Origin: Salegentibacter salegens
GTDB lineage: Bacteria; Bacteroidota; Bacteroidia; Flavobacteriales; Flavobacteriaceae
Direction: 5' to 3'
Length of the DNA: 64,000 nt
Assembly: GCF_900142975.1 (NCBI RefSeq)
Contig: NZ_LT670848.1
Span: 1,488,001-1,552,000, forward strand
Below, piece after piece: positions 8,530-17,597 of this stretch. The notes below the pieces were generated by a model. The model saw nothing but the letters and a program-made list of their open reading frames with translations, had not been told where the DNA came from and did no database searches. Position 1 is the first letter of the stretch; every line of letters starts with the position of its first letter. Made by a program: the position numbers and the translations under genes.

Positions 8530-10173
8530 CTATTTTTCTTTTGAAAGTTTCTGATAAACGCCATTGGTCCACCCAAAACCGTCCTGGGTAGGATATTCTC
8601 CTCCACCGCTCTCTTTACTCAGGTCTTCAACGTTATATTTTTCAAGTAATTTATAAGTATTCTCATATACGTTTTGGTTAAGATTTAACCAGCGCTGCTT
8701 AATTTCTGAAGCTAAGTAGTCTTTGTTATAATTGCGAAGTCCTTCAATACTCATATACTGCAACGGCGCCCAACCGTTTGGCGCATCCCATTGCTGCCCG
8801 GTATTGTGCGGGGTACTTACCAGTCCGCCCGGCCTCAGGAAAACTTGTTCCAGCGTTTTGGCAACCTTACCGGTTTGAGCATCTTCTGAAATTTTAAAAA
8901 AGAGAGGATAAACTCCGGCAAGGGAATAGATTCCCGTTCTATGAGCCTTTTTAAAATTATAATCGAAATAAAAACCGGTCTCTTCTTCCCAAAGGTATTT
9001 TTGAATAGCAATTTTTCGATTTTCGGCTTTTATACGAAATACTTCGGCCTTTTCTTCAGCTGCATCCAATTTATAAGCCCGGGCAAGCGTTTTCTCCAGA
9101 TTATAAAGCAAGCTGTTAAGATCTACCGGAATAATTTGCGTGGTGTGAATGCTATAAAGGTTGAAGTCTCCATTTCCATTTATACTTAGCCAACGGCTGG
9201 AAAAATCCCAACCAGATTCGGCAGCGGCTCTTAGGTCACGATAAACTTCTGCTTTACTACGATCTGGGTTTTTAGTAATAGCCTCTTCAGCCGTTTCCAC
9301 ATCTTCGCGATAGCTTTCGGGCCTTGGAGTGTTTTTATCGTCCCAGTAACGGTTTAAGATTTCGCCATCAGAAAGTTTTACCACTCTTTTATAAGCTCCC
9401 GGTTCTTGATTTTCACTACCCTTCATCCAAAAATCATATTCTTTTTGTAAAGCCGGAAGATATTTTATGTAAACCTCTTCCCCCTCAATTTCAGCGAGAA
9501 GCTGTACCATTTTTGCAAAAAATGGTGGCTGGGACCGGCTTAAATAGTAAGTACGGTTTCCATTAGGTATAAAACCATAATTTTCGATAAGCCAGGCAAA
9601 ATTATCAACCATATTCCTTATAGTTTCAGTTTCGCCATCTTCCTGGAGTCCAAGCATGGTAAAGTAACTATCCCAATAATAGATCTCACGAAACCTTCCT
9701 CCGGGAACTATATAAGGGTTTGGCAAAGGGATTAAAGTCCCTGAAACCTGCTCGTCAGCAGGGCGCTTCAGCACATCCCATAATTTATTTATATGCAGAT
9801 TTATTGAAGAAGAGTCAGTTTTATACTCACTGTTTAAGGCCGGAATTTCGAAATTTTCATTCAAAAAAGCTTTAAATTCAGTATTGTTTGTAGGTTTTTC
9901 TTCAGCATATTTTTTCTGAATCTCTCTGGGAGCCATTCTCGGCACTGCATCTACAAAAGTTTTACTATCTGCAAACAGGGATTCATTCTCTTGCACATCG
10001 AAAAACAATTCGCCGTAAAGTTCTTCGGGCGGCAAAATGCTAAGCTGCTTTTCTTCTAGCTTAATTTTATCTGTTTTATTTTCTTCTGTCCTAACCGCCG
10101 AAGAACAGGCGTTAATTAGTAAAAAGGAACACAGAAACAGGAAATTTACTGAAAGCTTTTTCATAAAATTCAT
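8530..10173 (-). CDS. treA: Trehalase, GH37 family lipoprotein
   Basis: A 547-residue glycoside hydrolase that splits trehalose into two glucoses. The lipoprotein signal ends at Cys23 (LLINAC), so the enzyme is membrane-anchored outside the cytoplasm. Both trehalase signatures are present: PGGRFREIYYWDSY at 157-170 and QWDAPNGWAP at 461-470. The acid/base candidates are Asp323 in GWDFSSRW and Glu526 in the GGGEY loop. It converges on DUF1622 with 22 bases between stops. An alternative start three codons downstream gives the same signal peptide. Confidence 0.95.
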   Translation of the reverse strand: MNFMKKLSVNFLFLCSFLLINACSSAVRTEENKTDKIKLEEKQLSILPPEELYGELFFDVQENESLFADSKTFVDAVPRMAPREIQKKYAEEKPTNNTEFKAFLNENFEIPALNSEYKTDSSSINLHINKLWDVLKRPADEQVSGTLIPLPNPYIVPGGRFREIYYWDSYFTMLGLQEDGETETIRNMVDNFAWLIENYGFIPNGNRTYYLSRSQPPFFAKMVQLLAEIEGEEVYIKYLPALQKEYDFWMKGSENQEPGAYKRVVKLSDGEILNRYWDDKNTPRPESYREDVETAEEAITKNPDRSKAEVYRDLRAAAESGWDFSSRWLSINGNGDFNLYSIHTTQIIPVDLNSLLYNLEKTLARAYKLDAAEEKAEVFRIKAENRKIAIQKYLWEEETGFYFDYNFKKAHRTGIYSLAGVYPLFFKISEDAQTGKVAKTLEQVFLRPGGLVSTPHNTGQQWDAPNGWAPLQYMSIEGLRNYNKDYLASEIKQRWLNLNQNVYENTYKLLEKYNVEDLSKESGGGEYPTQDGFGWTNGVYQKLSKEK

Positions 10174-10297
10174 TTTTGGATAATCAGTCGGCTGTGAAAG
10201 TAAAAAATAATTTATAATTCAACGTTTTCGGCTTCAAGGTAAATCGGCTGAGACCGCTTTATTTTATATTTTAGCCAAAAATTTTAGTTTAGCAAAA

Positions 10298-10756
10298 ATG
10301 GAAATTATTTCTTTTAATTCAGCTTATATCGAAGATTTTAAAAACTTAAACCTTGCCTGGTTAGAAAAATATTTTTGGGTAGAACCCCACGATGAAGAAG
10401 TGCTGGGAAAGCCCGAAAAATATATTATTGAAACCGGTGGTACTATTTTTTTCGTAAAAGATGATGAAAAAATAATTGGTTGTGTGGCCTTAATGAAAAT
10501 TGAAAACGGCGTCTTTGAATTGACCAAAATGGCGGTTAGCCCGGAATACCAGGGAAAGAAAATAGGTCAGCAATTAATGGAACACAGCCTTGATTTCGCT
10601 AAAAAGAAAGGCTGGGATCATTTAATTATTTTTTCTAACAGAAAGCTTGAAAACGCGATCTATATCTATAAAAAATATGGTTTTAGGGAAATTCCTATTG
10701 GCGAAAACAATCCTTATACCCGTGGTGATATAAAAATGCGCCTGGATCTGGCATAA
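10298..10756 (+). CDS. GNAT family N-acetyltransferase
   Basis: A 152-residue single GNAT domain. The acetyl-CoA pyrophosphate-binding loop is seen in VSPEYQGKKIGQQLM, and the C-terminal IYIYKKYGFREIPI strand-helix is typical. It transfers acetyl from acetyl-CoA to an amine; the substrate is unknown. It is divergent from trehalase and precedes the MBL-fold lipoprotein by 64 bases. Confidence 0.88.
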   Translation: MEIISFNSAYIEDFKNLNLAWLEKYFWVEPHDEEVLGKPEKYIIETGGTIFFVKDDEKIIGCVALMKIENGVFELTKMAVSPEYQGKKIGQQLMEHSLDFAKKKGWDHLIIFSNRKLENAIYIYKKYGFREIPIGENNPYTRGDIKMRLDLA

Positions 10757-10820
10757 AAAATTTAAAAAAACGAGGCTATTCTAATGTAGGTTAATTAATT
10801 TTAATGCAAAATAATCAACT

Positions 10821-11633
10821 ATGAAATATTTATTCACGTTACTTGCAGTGGGAATTTTATTTACCGGCTGTAAGGATGAAGGAAAAAACAATCAATCTGA
10901 AAACCAAATAAATAAAAATCCTTATGGTGAGGAAAAGAATGTTCTGGAAGCTGATTCGGCTTCTATAGACATTCAACCCATCTCCCACGCTACTGCCGCG
11001 GTAAATTGGAGCGATGTCACTTTCTACATCGATCCTGTTGGGGGTGCCGAAGCTTTTAAAGGAATTGAGAAACCAGATTTTATCTTAATCACCGATATTC
11101 ACGGAGACCATATGAGTATTGAAACCCTGGAGGCTTTGAGTCTTAAAGGAACTCATATTATAGTACCACAAGCCGTAAAAGATGAAATGCCCGAAGAAAT
11201 GAACGATAAAGTAAGGGTTTTGGAAAATGGTGCTACCACTCGTGTACTTGAGTTTTATATTGAAGCCATCCCTATGTATAATCTTCCGGAAGATCCTGAA
11301 TCTCATCATCCCAAAGGACGTGGTAATGGTTATGTTGTAGAAAGAAACGGACAACGACTTTACATTGCAGGTGATACTGAAAATATACCTGAAATGAAGG
11401 AATTAGAAAATATTGAGATTGCTTTAATCCCAATGAACCTTCCCTATACTATGACGGTTGAAGATGCTGCCGATGGCGTTTTAGCATTTGCACCTAAAAA
11501 AGTGATTCCTTATCATTTTAGGGGTCAGGATGGTTTTGCCGAAGTTGAAAAGTTCAAAAATTTGGTAAATGAAGGTAATAAAGATATTGAAGTTGAAATA
11601 CTGGAATGGTATCCTGAAAGAGAAGAAGAATAA
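10821..11633 (+). CDS. MBL-fold metallohydrolase lipoprotein (UlaG-like)
   Basis: A 270-residue protein with a lipoprotein signal whose lipid-accepting Cys is residue 17 (LFTGC). The metallo-beta-lactamase fold is marked by ISHATAAV, TDIHGDHMS and, later, AGDTEN and PYHFRG, the pattern of UlaG-like hydrolases. The classical HxHxDH motif is reduced to DxHxDH here, as in other members of this branch. It is probably anchored in the cell envelope. The substrate is unknown. A strong terminator follows. Confidence 0.82.
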   Translation: MKYLFTLLAVGILFTGCKDEGKNNQSENQINKNPYGEEKNVLEADSASIDIQPISHATAAVNWSDVTFYIDPVGGAEAFKGIEKPDFILITDIHGDHMSIETLEALSLKGTHIIVPQAVKDEMPEEMNDKVRVLENGATTRVLEFYIEAIPMYNLPEDPESHHPKGRGNGYVVERNGQRLYIAGDTENIPEMKELENIEIALIPMNLPYTMTVEDAADGVLAFAPKKVIPYHFRGQDGFAEVEKFKNLVNEGNKDIEVEILEWYPEREEE

Positions 11634-11659
11634 AATTCAATTCTATTTATAAAAAATGA

Positions 11660-11689
11660 AACCCGGTGATGAACCGGGTTTTTTGTTTT
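11660..11689 (+). terminator. Rho-independent terminator after the MBL lipoprotein
   Basis: The 8-bp stem AACCCGGT/ACCGGGTT closes a 5-base loop and is followed by TTTTTTGTTTTTT. It lies 26 bases after the stop codon. Confidence 0.9.
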
Positions 11690-11713
11690 TTAAATTCTTT
11701 GATTGAAAAATAC

Positions 11714-12046
11714 TTAAGGTTTTAATCTTATTGGTAACTTATATTTTTTGACAGAAGAATCTAAAACTGTTTTAATCTTCTTATTATTCAAGTGTTTTTT
11801 AATCAACTTCCCAGCTAGGGTATGCTCGGTGCCAACGTACAGCACCTGCATTTCATTGTCTTCGTTAAAACTAACTACAAGATTTGCCACGACTTCTTCT
11901 TCAATTTCAATTTCTATGTTTTTCAACAAATCCTGAATTTCTTTTTTAAAGGAATCTGAAATTTCAGGAGAATTTCCAGGGGCAGCGTGAAGTAAACTTC
12001 CGGCGCTAAGCGCCAATGCACACAATACTAATTTTAAAGTCTTCAT
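11714..12046 (-). CDS. Small secreted protein of unknown function
   Basis: A 110-residue protein with a clear Sec signal peptide (MKTLKLVLCALALSAGSLLHA, cleavage near residue 21). The mature part is charged, with an acidic helix (about 30-50), a short beta segment (NLVVSFNEDNEMQVLYVG) and a basic tail. I do not recognise a domain; small secreted Flavobacteriia proteins of this build are common. It is transcribed alone, toward the terminator of the preceding gene. Confidence 0.7.
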   Translation of the reverse strand: MKTLKLVLCALALSAGSLLHAAPGNSPEISDSFKKEIQDLLKNIEIEIEEEVVANLVVSFNEDNEMQVLYVGTEHTLAGKLIKKHLNNKKIKTVLDSSVKKYKLPIRLKP

Positions 12047-12158
12047 AATAATAAAATTTAAAGGTTATACATTTTAAAGACCGATCTAAAACTCTATATG
12101 TTACAAGGTTTATATTTTTTTATAAGATTTTAACTATTTAAAATTAGTGCATAAAAAA

Positions 12159-12314
12159 ACTGTCTAAAATTTAGCATACGGTCTGTAAAGCCCCTCTTAC
12201 GTCAAGCTGAACTTGTTTCAGCTTTTAAAATTCTTAACAACTTAGATTCTGAAATAAATTCAGAATGACGTTTTGTAAAACTTTTCAGACAGTCCACCTT
12301 AAATTTTAGACAGT
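12159..12314. repeat. MITE-like element with 14-bp terminal inverted repeats enclosing a REP pair
   Basis: ACTGTCTAAAATTT at 12159-12172 is an exact inverted match of 12301-12314. Inside is a facing REP pair, CGTCAAGCTGAACTTG at 12200 and TTAGATTCTGAAATAAATT ending in TGACG at 12270. No flanking target duplication is obvious and there is no coding capacity. Related but decayed outer arms occur at 51745-51870 and near 5370. Confidence 0.75.
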
Positions 12315-12341
12315 CTTAATTCAACAGGAAATAAATTCCTG

Positions 12342-12357
12342 TCCCGAAGCTTCGGGA
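12342..12357. repeat. 16-nt perfect palindrome abutting the sucC stop
   Basis: TCCCGAAGCTTCGGGA is self-complementary and ends at the base next to the sucC stop codon. The same core occurs within REP units at 1845-1860, 39340-39356 and, altered, at 45335-45348. There is no T run, so it is not an ordinary terminator. Confidence 0.7.
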
Positions 12358-13551
12358 TTATTTAAGTACTTCCTGTACTTTATCTGCAGCTTCCTGGAAC
12401 TCAACCGCAGAGTGAATCTTAAATCCGCTATCGTCAATTAATTTCTTGGCGATATCTGCGTTGGTTCCCTGTAAACGTACAATAATTGGCACGTTAATAG
12501 TATCTCCAAGGTTTTTGTAGGCATCTACAATTCCCTGCGCCACACGGTCACAACGAACAATACCTCCAAAGATATTTACCAGGATGGCTTCAACTTTATC
12601 ATCTTTTAAGATCAAACGGAAAGCTTCTTCAACTCGCTTTGCATCAGCTGTACCACCAACGTCAAGGAAGTTTGCAGGTTCTCCACCAGCTTGCTTAATA
12701 AGGTCCATTGTTGCCATTGCAAGTCCGGCACCGTTAACCATACAACCAACGTTTCCGTCTAGGTTTACAAAGTTAAGTCCAACTTCCCCAGCTTCCACTT
12801 CAGTTTGATTTTCTTCACGAATATCACGCATTTCAGCATAGTCTTTATGACGGAAAAGCGCATTATCATCAAGCGTTACTTTTGCATCTACTGCAAGAAT
12901 TTTATCATCACTGGTTTTTAAAACCGGGTTAATCTCAAAAAGCGAAGAATCAGATTTTTCGAAAGCAGTATAAAGAGACATTACAAATTTTGTCATCTCT
13001 TTAAAAGCAGTTCCGCTAAGTTTTAGGTTAAAAGCTATTCTTCTAGCCTGGAAAGGCATAAGTCCTGTTGCAGGATCTATCTCTTCAGTAAAAATTAAAT
13101 GCGGAGTTTCTTCAGCAACGGTTTCAATATCTACACCACCTTCAGTAGAATACATAATCATATTACGGCCGGTTGCACGGTTTAGTAATACAGACATATA
13201 ATATTCTTCAGGCTCGTTGTCTCCAGGATAATAAACATCCTCGGCAACTAATACCTGGTGTACTTTTTTACCTTCAGCAGAGGTTTGTGGCGTTACCAGA
13301 TTCATTCCAATAATGTTTCCTGCTACTTCTTCTACCTCTTTTAGATTTTTGGCTAGTTTTACACCACCACCTTTTCCACGTCCACCGGCGTGTACCTGGG
13401 CCTTAATTACGTGCCATCCGGTACCGGTTTGTTCGGTTAGTTCCTTGGCGGCGTCTACGGCTTCTTTTGCATTATGTGCAACTAAACCACGCTGAATGCG
13501 TACGCCAAAACTGCTTAAAATTTCTTTTCCTTGATATTCGTGTATGTTCAT
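12358..13551 (-). CDS. sucC: Succinate-CoA ligase, beta subunit SucC
   Basis: A 397-residue beta subunit of succinyl-CoA synthetase. With SucD it converts succinyl-CoA, ADP (or GDP) and phosphate to succinate and ATP in the TCA cycle. The N-terminus MNIHEYQGKEIL and ATP-grasp fold are canonical. The phosphate and CoA loop region reads GGIVRCDRVAQGIV near residue 330. No sucD is adjacent, which is common in Flavobacteriia. Confidence 0.97.
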   Translation of the reverse strand: MNIHEYQGKEILSSFGVRIQRGLVAHNAKEAVDAAKELTEQTGTGWHVIKAQVHAGGRGKGGGVKLAKNLKEVEEVAGNIIGMNLVTPQTSAEGKKVHQVLVAEDVYYPGDNEPEEYYMSVLLNRATGRNMIMYSTEGGVDIETVAEETPHLIFTEEIDPATGLMPFQARRIAFNLKLSGTAFKEMTKFVMSLYTAFEKSDSSLFEINPVLKTSDDKILAVDAKVTLDDNALFRHKDYAEMRDIREENQTEVEAGEVGLNFVNLDGNVGCMVNGAGLAMATMDLIKQAGGEPANFLDVGGTADAKRVEEAFRLILKDDKVEAILVNIFGGIVRCDRVAQGIVDAYKNLGDTINVPIIVRLQGTNADIAKKLIDDSGFKIHSAVEFQEAADKVQEVLK

Positions 13552-13913
13552 AATCAGCTATTTCTTCAGTATTAATCCCTCAATGAGGGTTTAGTTCCCC
13601 GAGGCTTGCCTCGTATTTTAAAATCATTTTCCAATTCAAACCTCGTTTGCTTCCATAGAGGTTCTTAATTTATGGTTAGCAAAAGTAACAAATGTATAGC
13701 TATTGTACCAATCTTTTTTAGGATATCCCCAGCCCCGCCATAATCTAAAGCCACACGAAAATTTAGCATTTCATTAAGGATTTCATATTTTTAAAATCCC
13801 CGTTATTACTGCGATTTCGCCACTATAAGCTTATCGTAAATTTTTGCCATAATTCCCTATTATTAAGTTTATCCCTTTTAATTTTGCCCTTTGCTTAAAA
13901 ATTAACCTATAGA
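13552..13913. other. sucC upstream region with decayed palindromes
   Basis: No gene is seen. The region contains the short palindrome CGAGGCTTGCCTCG near 13600-13613, a form also present near 46288-46308. The sucC leader and promoter lie at its left side, and the MFS promoter must lie at its right. Confidence 0.5.
13689..13696 (-). promoter_or_regulatory. Candidate -7 box (TACATTTG) for sucC
   Basis: A minus-strand match to TAnnTTTG about 140 bases upstream of the sucC start. The long leader would include the CGAGGCTTGCCTCG palindrome. The spacing to an upstream TTG is shorter than usual, so support is modest. Confidence 0.4.
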
Positions 13914-15086
13914 ATGAATAAAGCACTTGTGGCACTGGCTATTGGAGGATTCGGTATTGGATTAACCGAATTTGTAATTATGGGAATTCTTCCCGATGTA
14001 GCTTCGGCTTTAGACATAAGTATTCCACAAGCGGGACATTTTATCTCGGCATACGCTTTGGGCGTGGTGGTTGGCGCTCCTTTGCTTACTGCTTTTGGCG
14101 GAAAATGGCCGGCGCATAAAACCCTGCTCCTTCTTATGGTTTGGTTTACGGTATTTAATTCACTTTCCGCTTTTGCTAATTCTTACGAATTATTATTGGT
14201 TTCCCGTTTTCTATCGGGATTACCGCACGGGGCTTTCTTCGGAATTGGCGCCGTGGTTGCCGGCCAACTGGCCAAACCTGGAAAATCGGCACAAGCTATT
14301 GCCATTATGTTTACAGGCCTTACCCTGGCCAATGTGTTTGGAGTTCCGTTGGGAACTTATTTAGGCCATAATTATAGTTGGAATGTTTCGTTTATGCTGG
14401 TGGGCGTGGTAGGATTAATGGCTATTGTCAGCGTAAAATTCTGGATGCCGCATCTTCCAAAATCTTCTTCTGAAGGCATTAGAAAAGATCTAAATGTACT
14501 GAAACGTGGCGAACTCTGGATGGTGGTTTTACTCACTACCATTGGCACCGGCGGGTTTTTCGCCTGGTACAGCTATATCGCACCTTTGATTACCGATGTA
14601 GCGGGGCATCCCGAAGGTTTTGTAAGTTATGTTATGATCCTGGCAGGCGTGGGAATGGTAATAGGAAATCTTATTGGCGCCAAACTCGCTGAAAAATTTT
14701 CTCCTATTTATGCTGTAATTATGAGTATGATCTTAATGGTTTTTGCATTAATAACCAATGCCTATGTAGCTGAAAATCAAATCGCCATTTTGGTGATGAC
14801 CTTTCTTATCGCCACTATCGCTTTTTGTCTCTCCACTCCTATTCAAATGGTAATGATCAACTCTGCTAAAGGTTCAGAGAGTTTAGGTTCTTCTATGAAC
14901 CAGAGTGCTTTTAATATGGGAAATGCATCCGGTGCTTATTTTGCCGGCTTACCAATTGCATTTGGCTACGGCTTTACCTCGGCATCTTTGGTGGGGGCTG
15001 TTATGGCCGGGTTGGGTGTTTTTATTGCCCTCGCAATTATACTTATTAGAAAGCGAAAAGAAAGTACCGTAGCAACCGCGAGTTAA
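13914..15086 (+). CDS. MFS transporter (AraJ/arabinose-efflux type)
   Basis: A 390-residue major facilitator with about 12 membrane helices. It starts within the first helix (IGGFGIGLTEFVIMGILPDVA), a pattern of the DHA1 drug/sugar-efflux proteins such as AraJ and YdhP. The loop between helices 2 and 3 and the helix 4 motif SRFLSGLPHGAFFGIGAVVA match this group. It probably exports a small molecule by proton antiport; the substrate is unknown. Confidence 0.88.
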   Translation: MNKALVALAIGGFGIGLTEFVIMGILPDVASALDISIPQAGHFISAYALGVVVGAPLLTAFGGKWPAHKTLLLLMVWFTVFNSLSAFANSYELLLVSRFLSGLPHGAFFGIGAVVAGQLAKPGKSAQAIAIMFTGLTLANVFGVPLGTYLGHNYSWNVSFMLVGVVGLMAIVSVKFWMPHLPKSSSEGIRKDLNVLKRGELWMVVLLTTIGTGGFFAWYSYIAPLITDVAGHPEGFVSYVMILAGVGMVIGNLIGAKLAEKFSPIYAVIMSMILMVFALITNAYVAENQIAILVMTFLIATIAFCLSTPIQMVMINSAKGSESLGSSMNQSAFNMGNASGAYFAGLPIAFGYGFTSASLVGAVMAGLGVFIALAIILIRKRKESTVATAS

Positions 15087-15127
15087 AGTATCTTCTCTCT
15101 AAATATTAACAATTTCAGGGAATTCGT

Positions 15128-15135
15128 TATTTTTG
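15128..15135 (+). promoter_or_regulatory. Candidate -7 box (TATTTTTG) for lysA
   Basis: An exact TAnnTTTG match 64 bases before the preferred lysA ATG. It lies at the position of the earlier in-frame TTG codon, which argues against that upstream start. Confidence 0.5.
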
Positions 15136-15198
15136 AGACTTGCACTTGTGGGAGTTGAAATTTCTCCTGTTTTTTGCCACTTAAATTTTTCAATTGTT

Positions 15199-16431
15199 AT
15201 GACCAATCAAGATCTGCTTGCTGTTGCCAAAGAATTCGGAAGCCCTGTATATGTATATGATGCCGAAAAAATCGCTTTTCAGTTTAACCGCTTAAAAAAT
15301 GCTTTTTCAGAAGTTAAAGATTTGCGCATCCATTATGCGGTAAAAGCGCTTTCTAATATTTCTATTCTGAAATATTTGAATTCCCTGGGTAGCGGGATGG
15401 ACACTGTTTCGGTACAGGAAGTTAAGCTCGCCCTGGAAGCCGGAGTTGCTCCAAAAGATATTATTTATACACCAAACGGGGTTTCTTTAGAAGAAATTGA
15501 ACAGGTGGTGCGATTGGGTGTGCAAATTAATATAGACAACCTTTCTATCCTGGAGCAGTTTGGCGCCAAGCATCCAGAGGTACCGGTTTGTATTCGTATA
15601 AATCCGCATATTCTGGCAGGTGGAAACTCTAAAATTTCGGTAGGTCACGTAGATTCTAAATTCGGGATTTCTATTCACCAAATGCCGCTTTTGCTGCGTA
15701 TTGTTGAAAATACCGGAATGAATATTAACGGAATCCATATGCATACCGGTAGTGATATTCTTGATATTGAAGTTTTTTTACGTGCTTCTGAAATTCTTTT
15801 TGATTCGGCTAAAAACTTTAAAAACCTTGAATTTCTTGATTTTGGGAGCGGATTCAAAGTGCCCTACCGCGAAAATGATATCGAAACCGATATTGAAGAA
15901 TTGGGAGAAAAATTAACCGAGCGTTTTAAGAATTTCTGCAAAGAATACGGTCGCGAACTCACCCTGGTTTTTGAACCGGGAAAATTTTTGGTGAGTGAAG
16001 CCGGAAAATTCCTTGCTAAAGTGAACGTGATAAAACAAACCACTTCCACAGTTTTTGCCGGAGTTGACACCGGATTTAATCATTTAATTCGCCCCATGTT
16101 TTACGGGTCGCACCACGATATTAAAAATGTATCCAATCCCGCGGGGAAATTCAGGTTTTACTCAGTGGTTGGCTATATTTGCGAAACCGATACTTTTGCC
16201 AACAACCGCCGAATTGCCGAAATTACCGAAGGTGATATTATCGCTTTTAGCAATGCCGGTGCTTATTCTTTTTCTATGGCCAGCAATTTTAATTCACGCT
16301 ACCGCCCGGCTGAAGTTTTATGGTACAAAGGTAAAGGCCATTTAATTAGAGAACGTGAAACTTTTGAGGATTTGCTAAGACATCAAAAAGTTATAGATTT
16401 TACCCCGAAGAAGGCCAAAACTTCTAAATAA
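15199..16431 (+). CDS. lysA: Diaminopimelate decarboxylase LysA
   Basis: A fold-III PLP enzyme of about 410 residues that decarboxylates meso-diaminopimelate to L-lysine, the last step of lysine synthesis. The cofactor lysine is in HYAVKALSN. HMHTGSDI, DFGSGFKVPY and EPGKFLV are family motifs, and the C-terminal NAGAYSFSMASNFNSR contributes the active site. The frame stays open 22 codons upstream to a TTG, but that stretch is unlike the family, and a promoter box sits there, so the ATG before TNQDLL is preferred. Confidence 0.93.
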   Translation: MTNQDLLAVAKEFGSPVYVYDAEKIAFQFNRLKNAFSEVKDLRIHYAVKALSNISILKYLNSLGSGMDTVSVQEVKLALEAGVAPKDIIYTPNGVSLEEIEQVVRLGVQINIDNLSILEQFGAKHPEVPVCIRINPHILAGGNSKISVGHVDSKFGISIHQMPLLLRIVENTGMNINGIHMHTGSDILDIEVFLRASEILFDSAKNFKNLEFLDFGSGFKVPYRENDIETDIEELGEKLTERFKNFCKEYGRELTLVFEPGKFLVSEAGKFLAKVNVIKQTTSTVFAGVDTGFNHLIRPMFYGSHHDIKNVSNPAGKFRFYSVVGYICETDTFANNRRIAEITEGDIIAFSNAGAYSFSMASNFNSRYRPAEVLWYKGKGHLIRERETFEDLLRHQKVIDFTPKKAKTSK

Positions 16432-16439
16432 TACCCTTT

Positions 16440-16817
16440 ATGGAAACAGTATTTAAAAACAAGTGGTTTTACCGACTCCTTATTGCTTATATTTTTCTTC
16501 TACTCATTTGGAATACCTACATGGTAATTTCAGGTAATCTCCTGGGATTAATTGCAGTAATTATAGAATTAGTGCTTTTATATTTACTATTTAATAAGCA
16601 CAGACTGGCAAAAACGGCCATCCATTTTTGGGCAATTATCATGATGATTGGCCCCGGACTTTCTATAATTGGAAAGCTTATAAAAATGGCAACGGGAGAC
16701 GATTTAAATTTTATGGTAGACAGCCTTGTACAAAATTTACTGTTGTTTACCTTTGGTTTGATCATCTATTATTTTAATAAGAAAACGGTTTTTGTAAGAG
16801 AAAGAGAATTAAATTAA
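16440..16817 (+). CDS. Four-helix membrane protein of unknown function
   Basis: A 125-residue hydrophobic protein with about four membrane segments (11-29, 33-50, 57-76 and 92-112) and short charged loops. It starts eight bases after the lysA stop, so the two are probably cotranscribed. I do not recognise the family. Codon use matches its neighbours. Confidence 0.7.
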   Translation: METVFKNKWFYRLLIAYIFLLLIWNTYMVISGNLLGLIAVIIELVLLYLLFNKHRLAKTAIHFWAIIMMIGPGLSIIGKLIKMATGDDLNFMVDSLVQNLLLFTFGLIIYYFNKKTVFVRERELN

Positions 16818-16838
16818 CTCTCGAAAATTCAATCTCAA

Positions 16839-17375
16839 ATGCCTTTATATTTTCTCGCCATAATTCCTTCGAACGAAATTTGTAAGCGGGTAAAATCGCT
16901 GAAGCAGGAAATAGCTAAAAAATATGAAGCTGAACATGCGCTGAAACTTCCGGCGCATATAACACTTCAAATTCCGTTTAAAATTTCAGAAGCCGAAGAG
17001 GAAAAACTAATTGATATTTTAGAATGCTTTGCTAAAAATCAAAAAAGCTTTCAGCTAAATTTAAAAGATTTTGGAAGGTTCGGCCAAAAAGTAATTTTTA
17101 TAAATATTGAAGATCACGAGCCATTAAAAATTCTTCACACCGAATTGCAAAAAGTAATCTCAGCAAATTTGCAGTTAAAGAAACACGAGAAATTTTCTAA
17201 AATTCATCCGCATATTACACTTGCTTCGCGAGATCTTCATTATAAACAATTTCCTGAAGCCTGGGCAGATTTTAAAACGCGCGATTTTACAGATTCTTTT
17301 ACCGCCCAAAGCTTCAGCCTTTTAAAGCATGACGGTAAAGTTTGGCATCAACACCGCGATTTCCCTTTGAATTGA
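16839..17375 (+). CDS. 2H phosphoesterase (2'-5' RNA ligase/ThpR-like)
   Basis: A 178-residue LigT-like protein. Both catalytic H-x-T motifs are present: H40-I-T42 in LPAHITLQI and H125-I-T127 in HPHITLAS. Family members act on 2',3'-cyclic or 2'-5' phosphodiester bonds in RNA or nucleotides. It follows the small membrane protein by 21 bases on the same strand. The specific substrate is unknown. Confidence 0.88.
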   Translation: MPLYFLAIIPSNEICKRVKSLKQEIAKKYEAEHALKLPAHITLQIPFKISEAEEEKLIDILECFAKNQKSFQLNLKDFGRFGQKVIFINIEDHEPLKILHTELQKVISANLQLKKHEKFSKIHPHITLASRDLHYKQFPEAWADFKTRDFTDSFTAQSFSLLKHDGKVWHQHRDFPLN

Positions 17376-17456
17376 ACAATTTTTCAAAAAATTTATTTTC
17401 TTAGCAGTTTTATGTAACATTTTAATATTTTTATCTACTTATCACGAAAATCAGGT

Positions 17457-17597
17457 ATGGAAAATCATAAAACTAATAGAAAATATAATTTTAATTTTTT
17501 AGAAATCCTGGGAATAATAGCTCTTATTATTATTGCTGTTTATATCCTTGATTTTACCATAGAAGCCGCTTTAGACGGTTGGAATAATCCAGTGTAA
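17457..17597 (+). CDS. Small single-pass membrane protein (46 aa)
   Basis: A 46-codon open frame with a polar N-terminus (MENHKTNRKYNFN) followed by one membrane helix (LEILGIIALIIIAVYILDF) and a short tail. It resembles the next small frame in the core pattern LGII...ILDFxxxA. Two similar short frames in tandem suggest real genes rather than chance. There is no known family. The topology predicted from the positive N-terminus is N-in. Confidence 0.55.
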   Translation: MENHKTNRKYNFNFLEILGIIALIIIAVYILDFTIEAALDGWNNPV

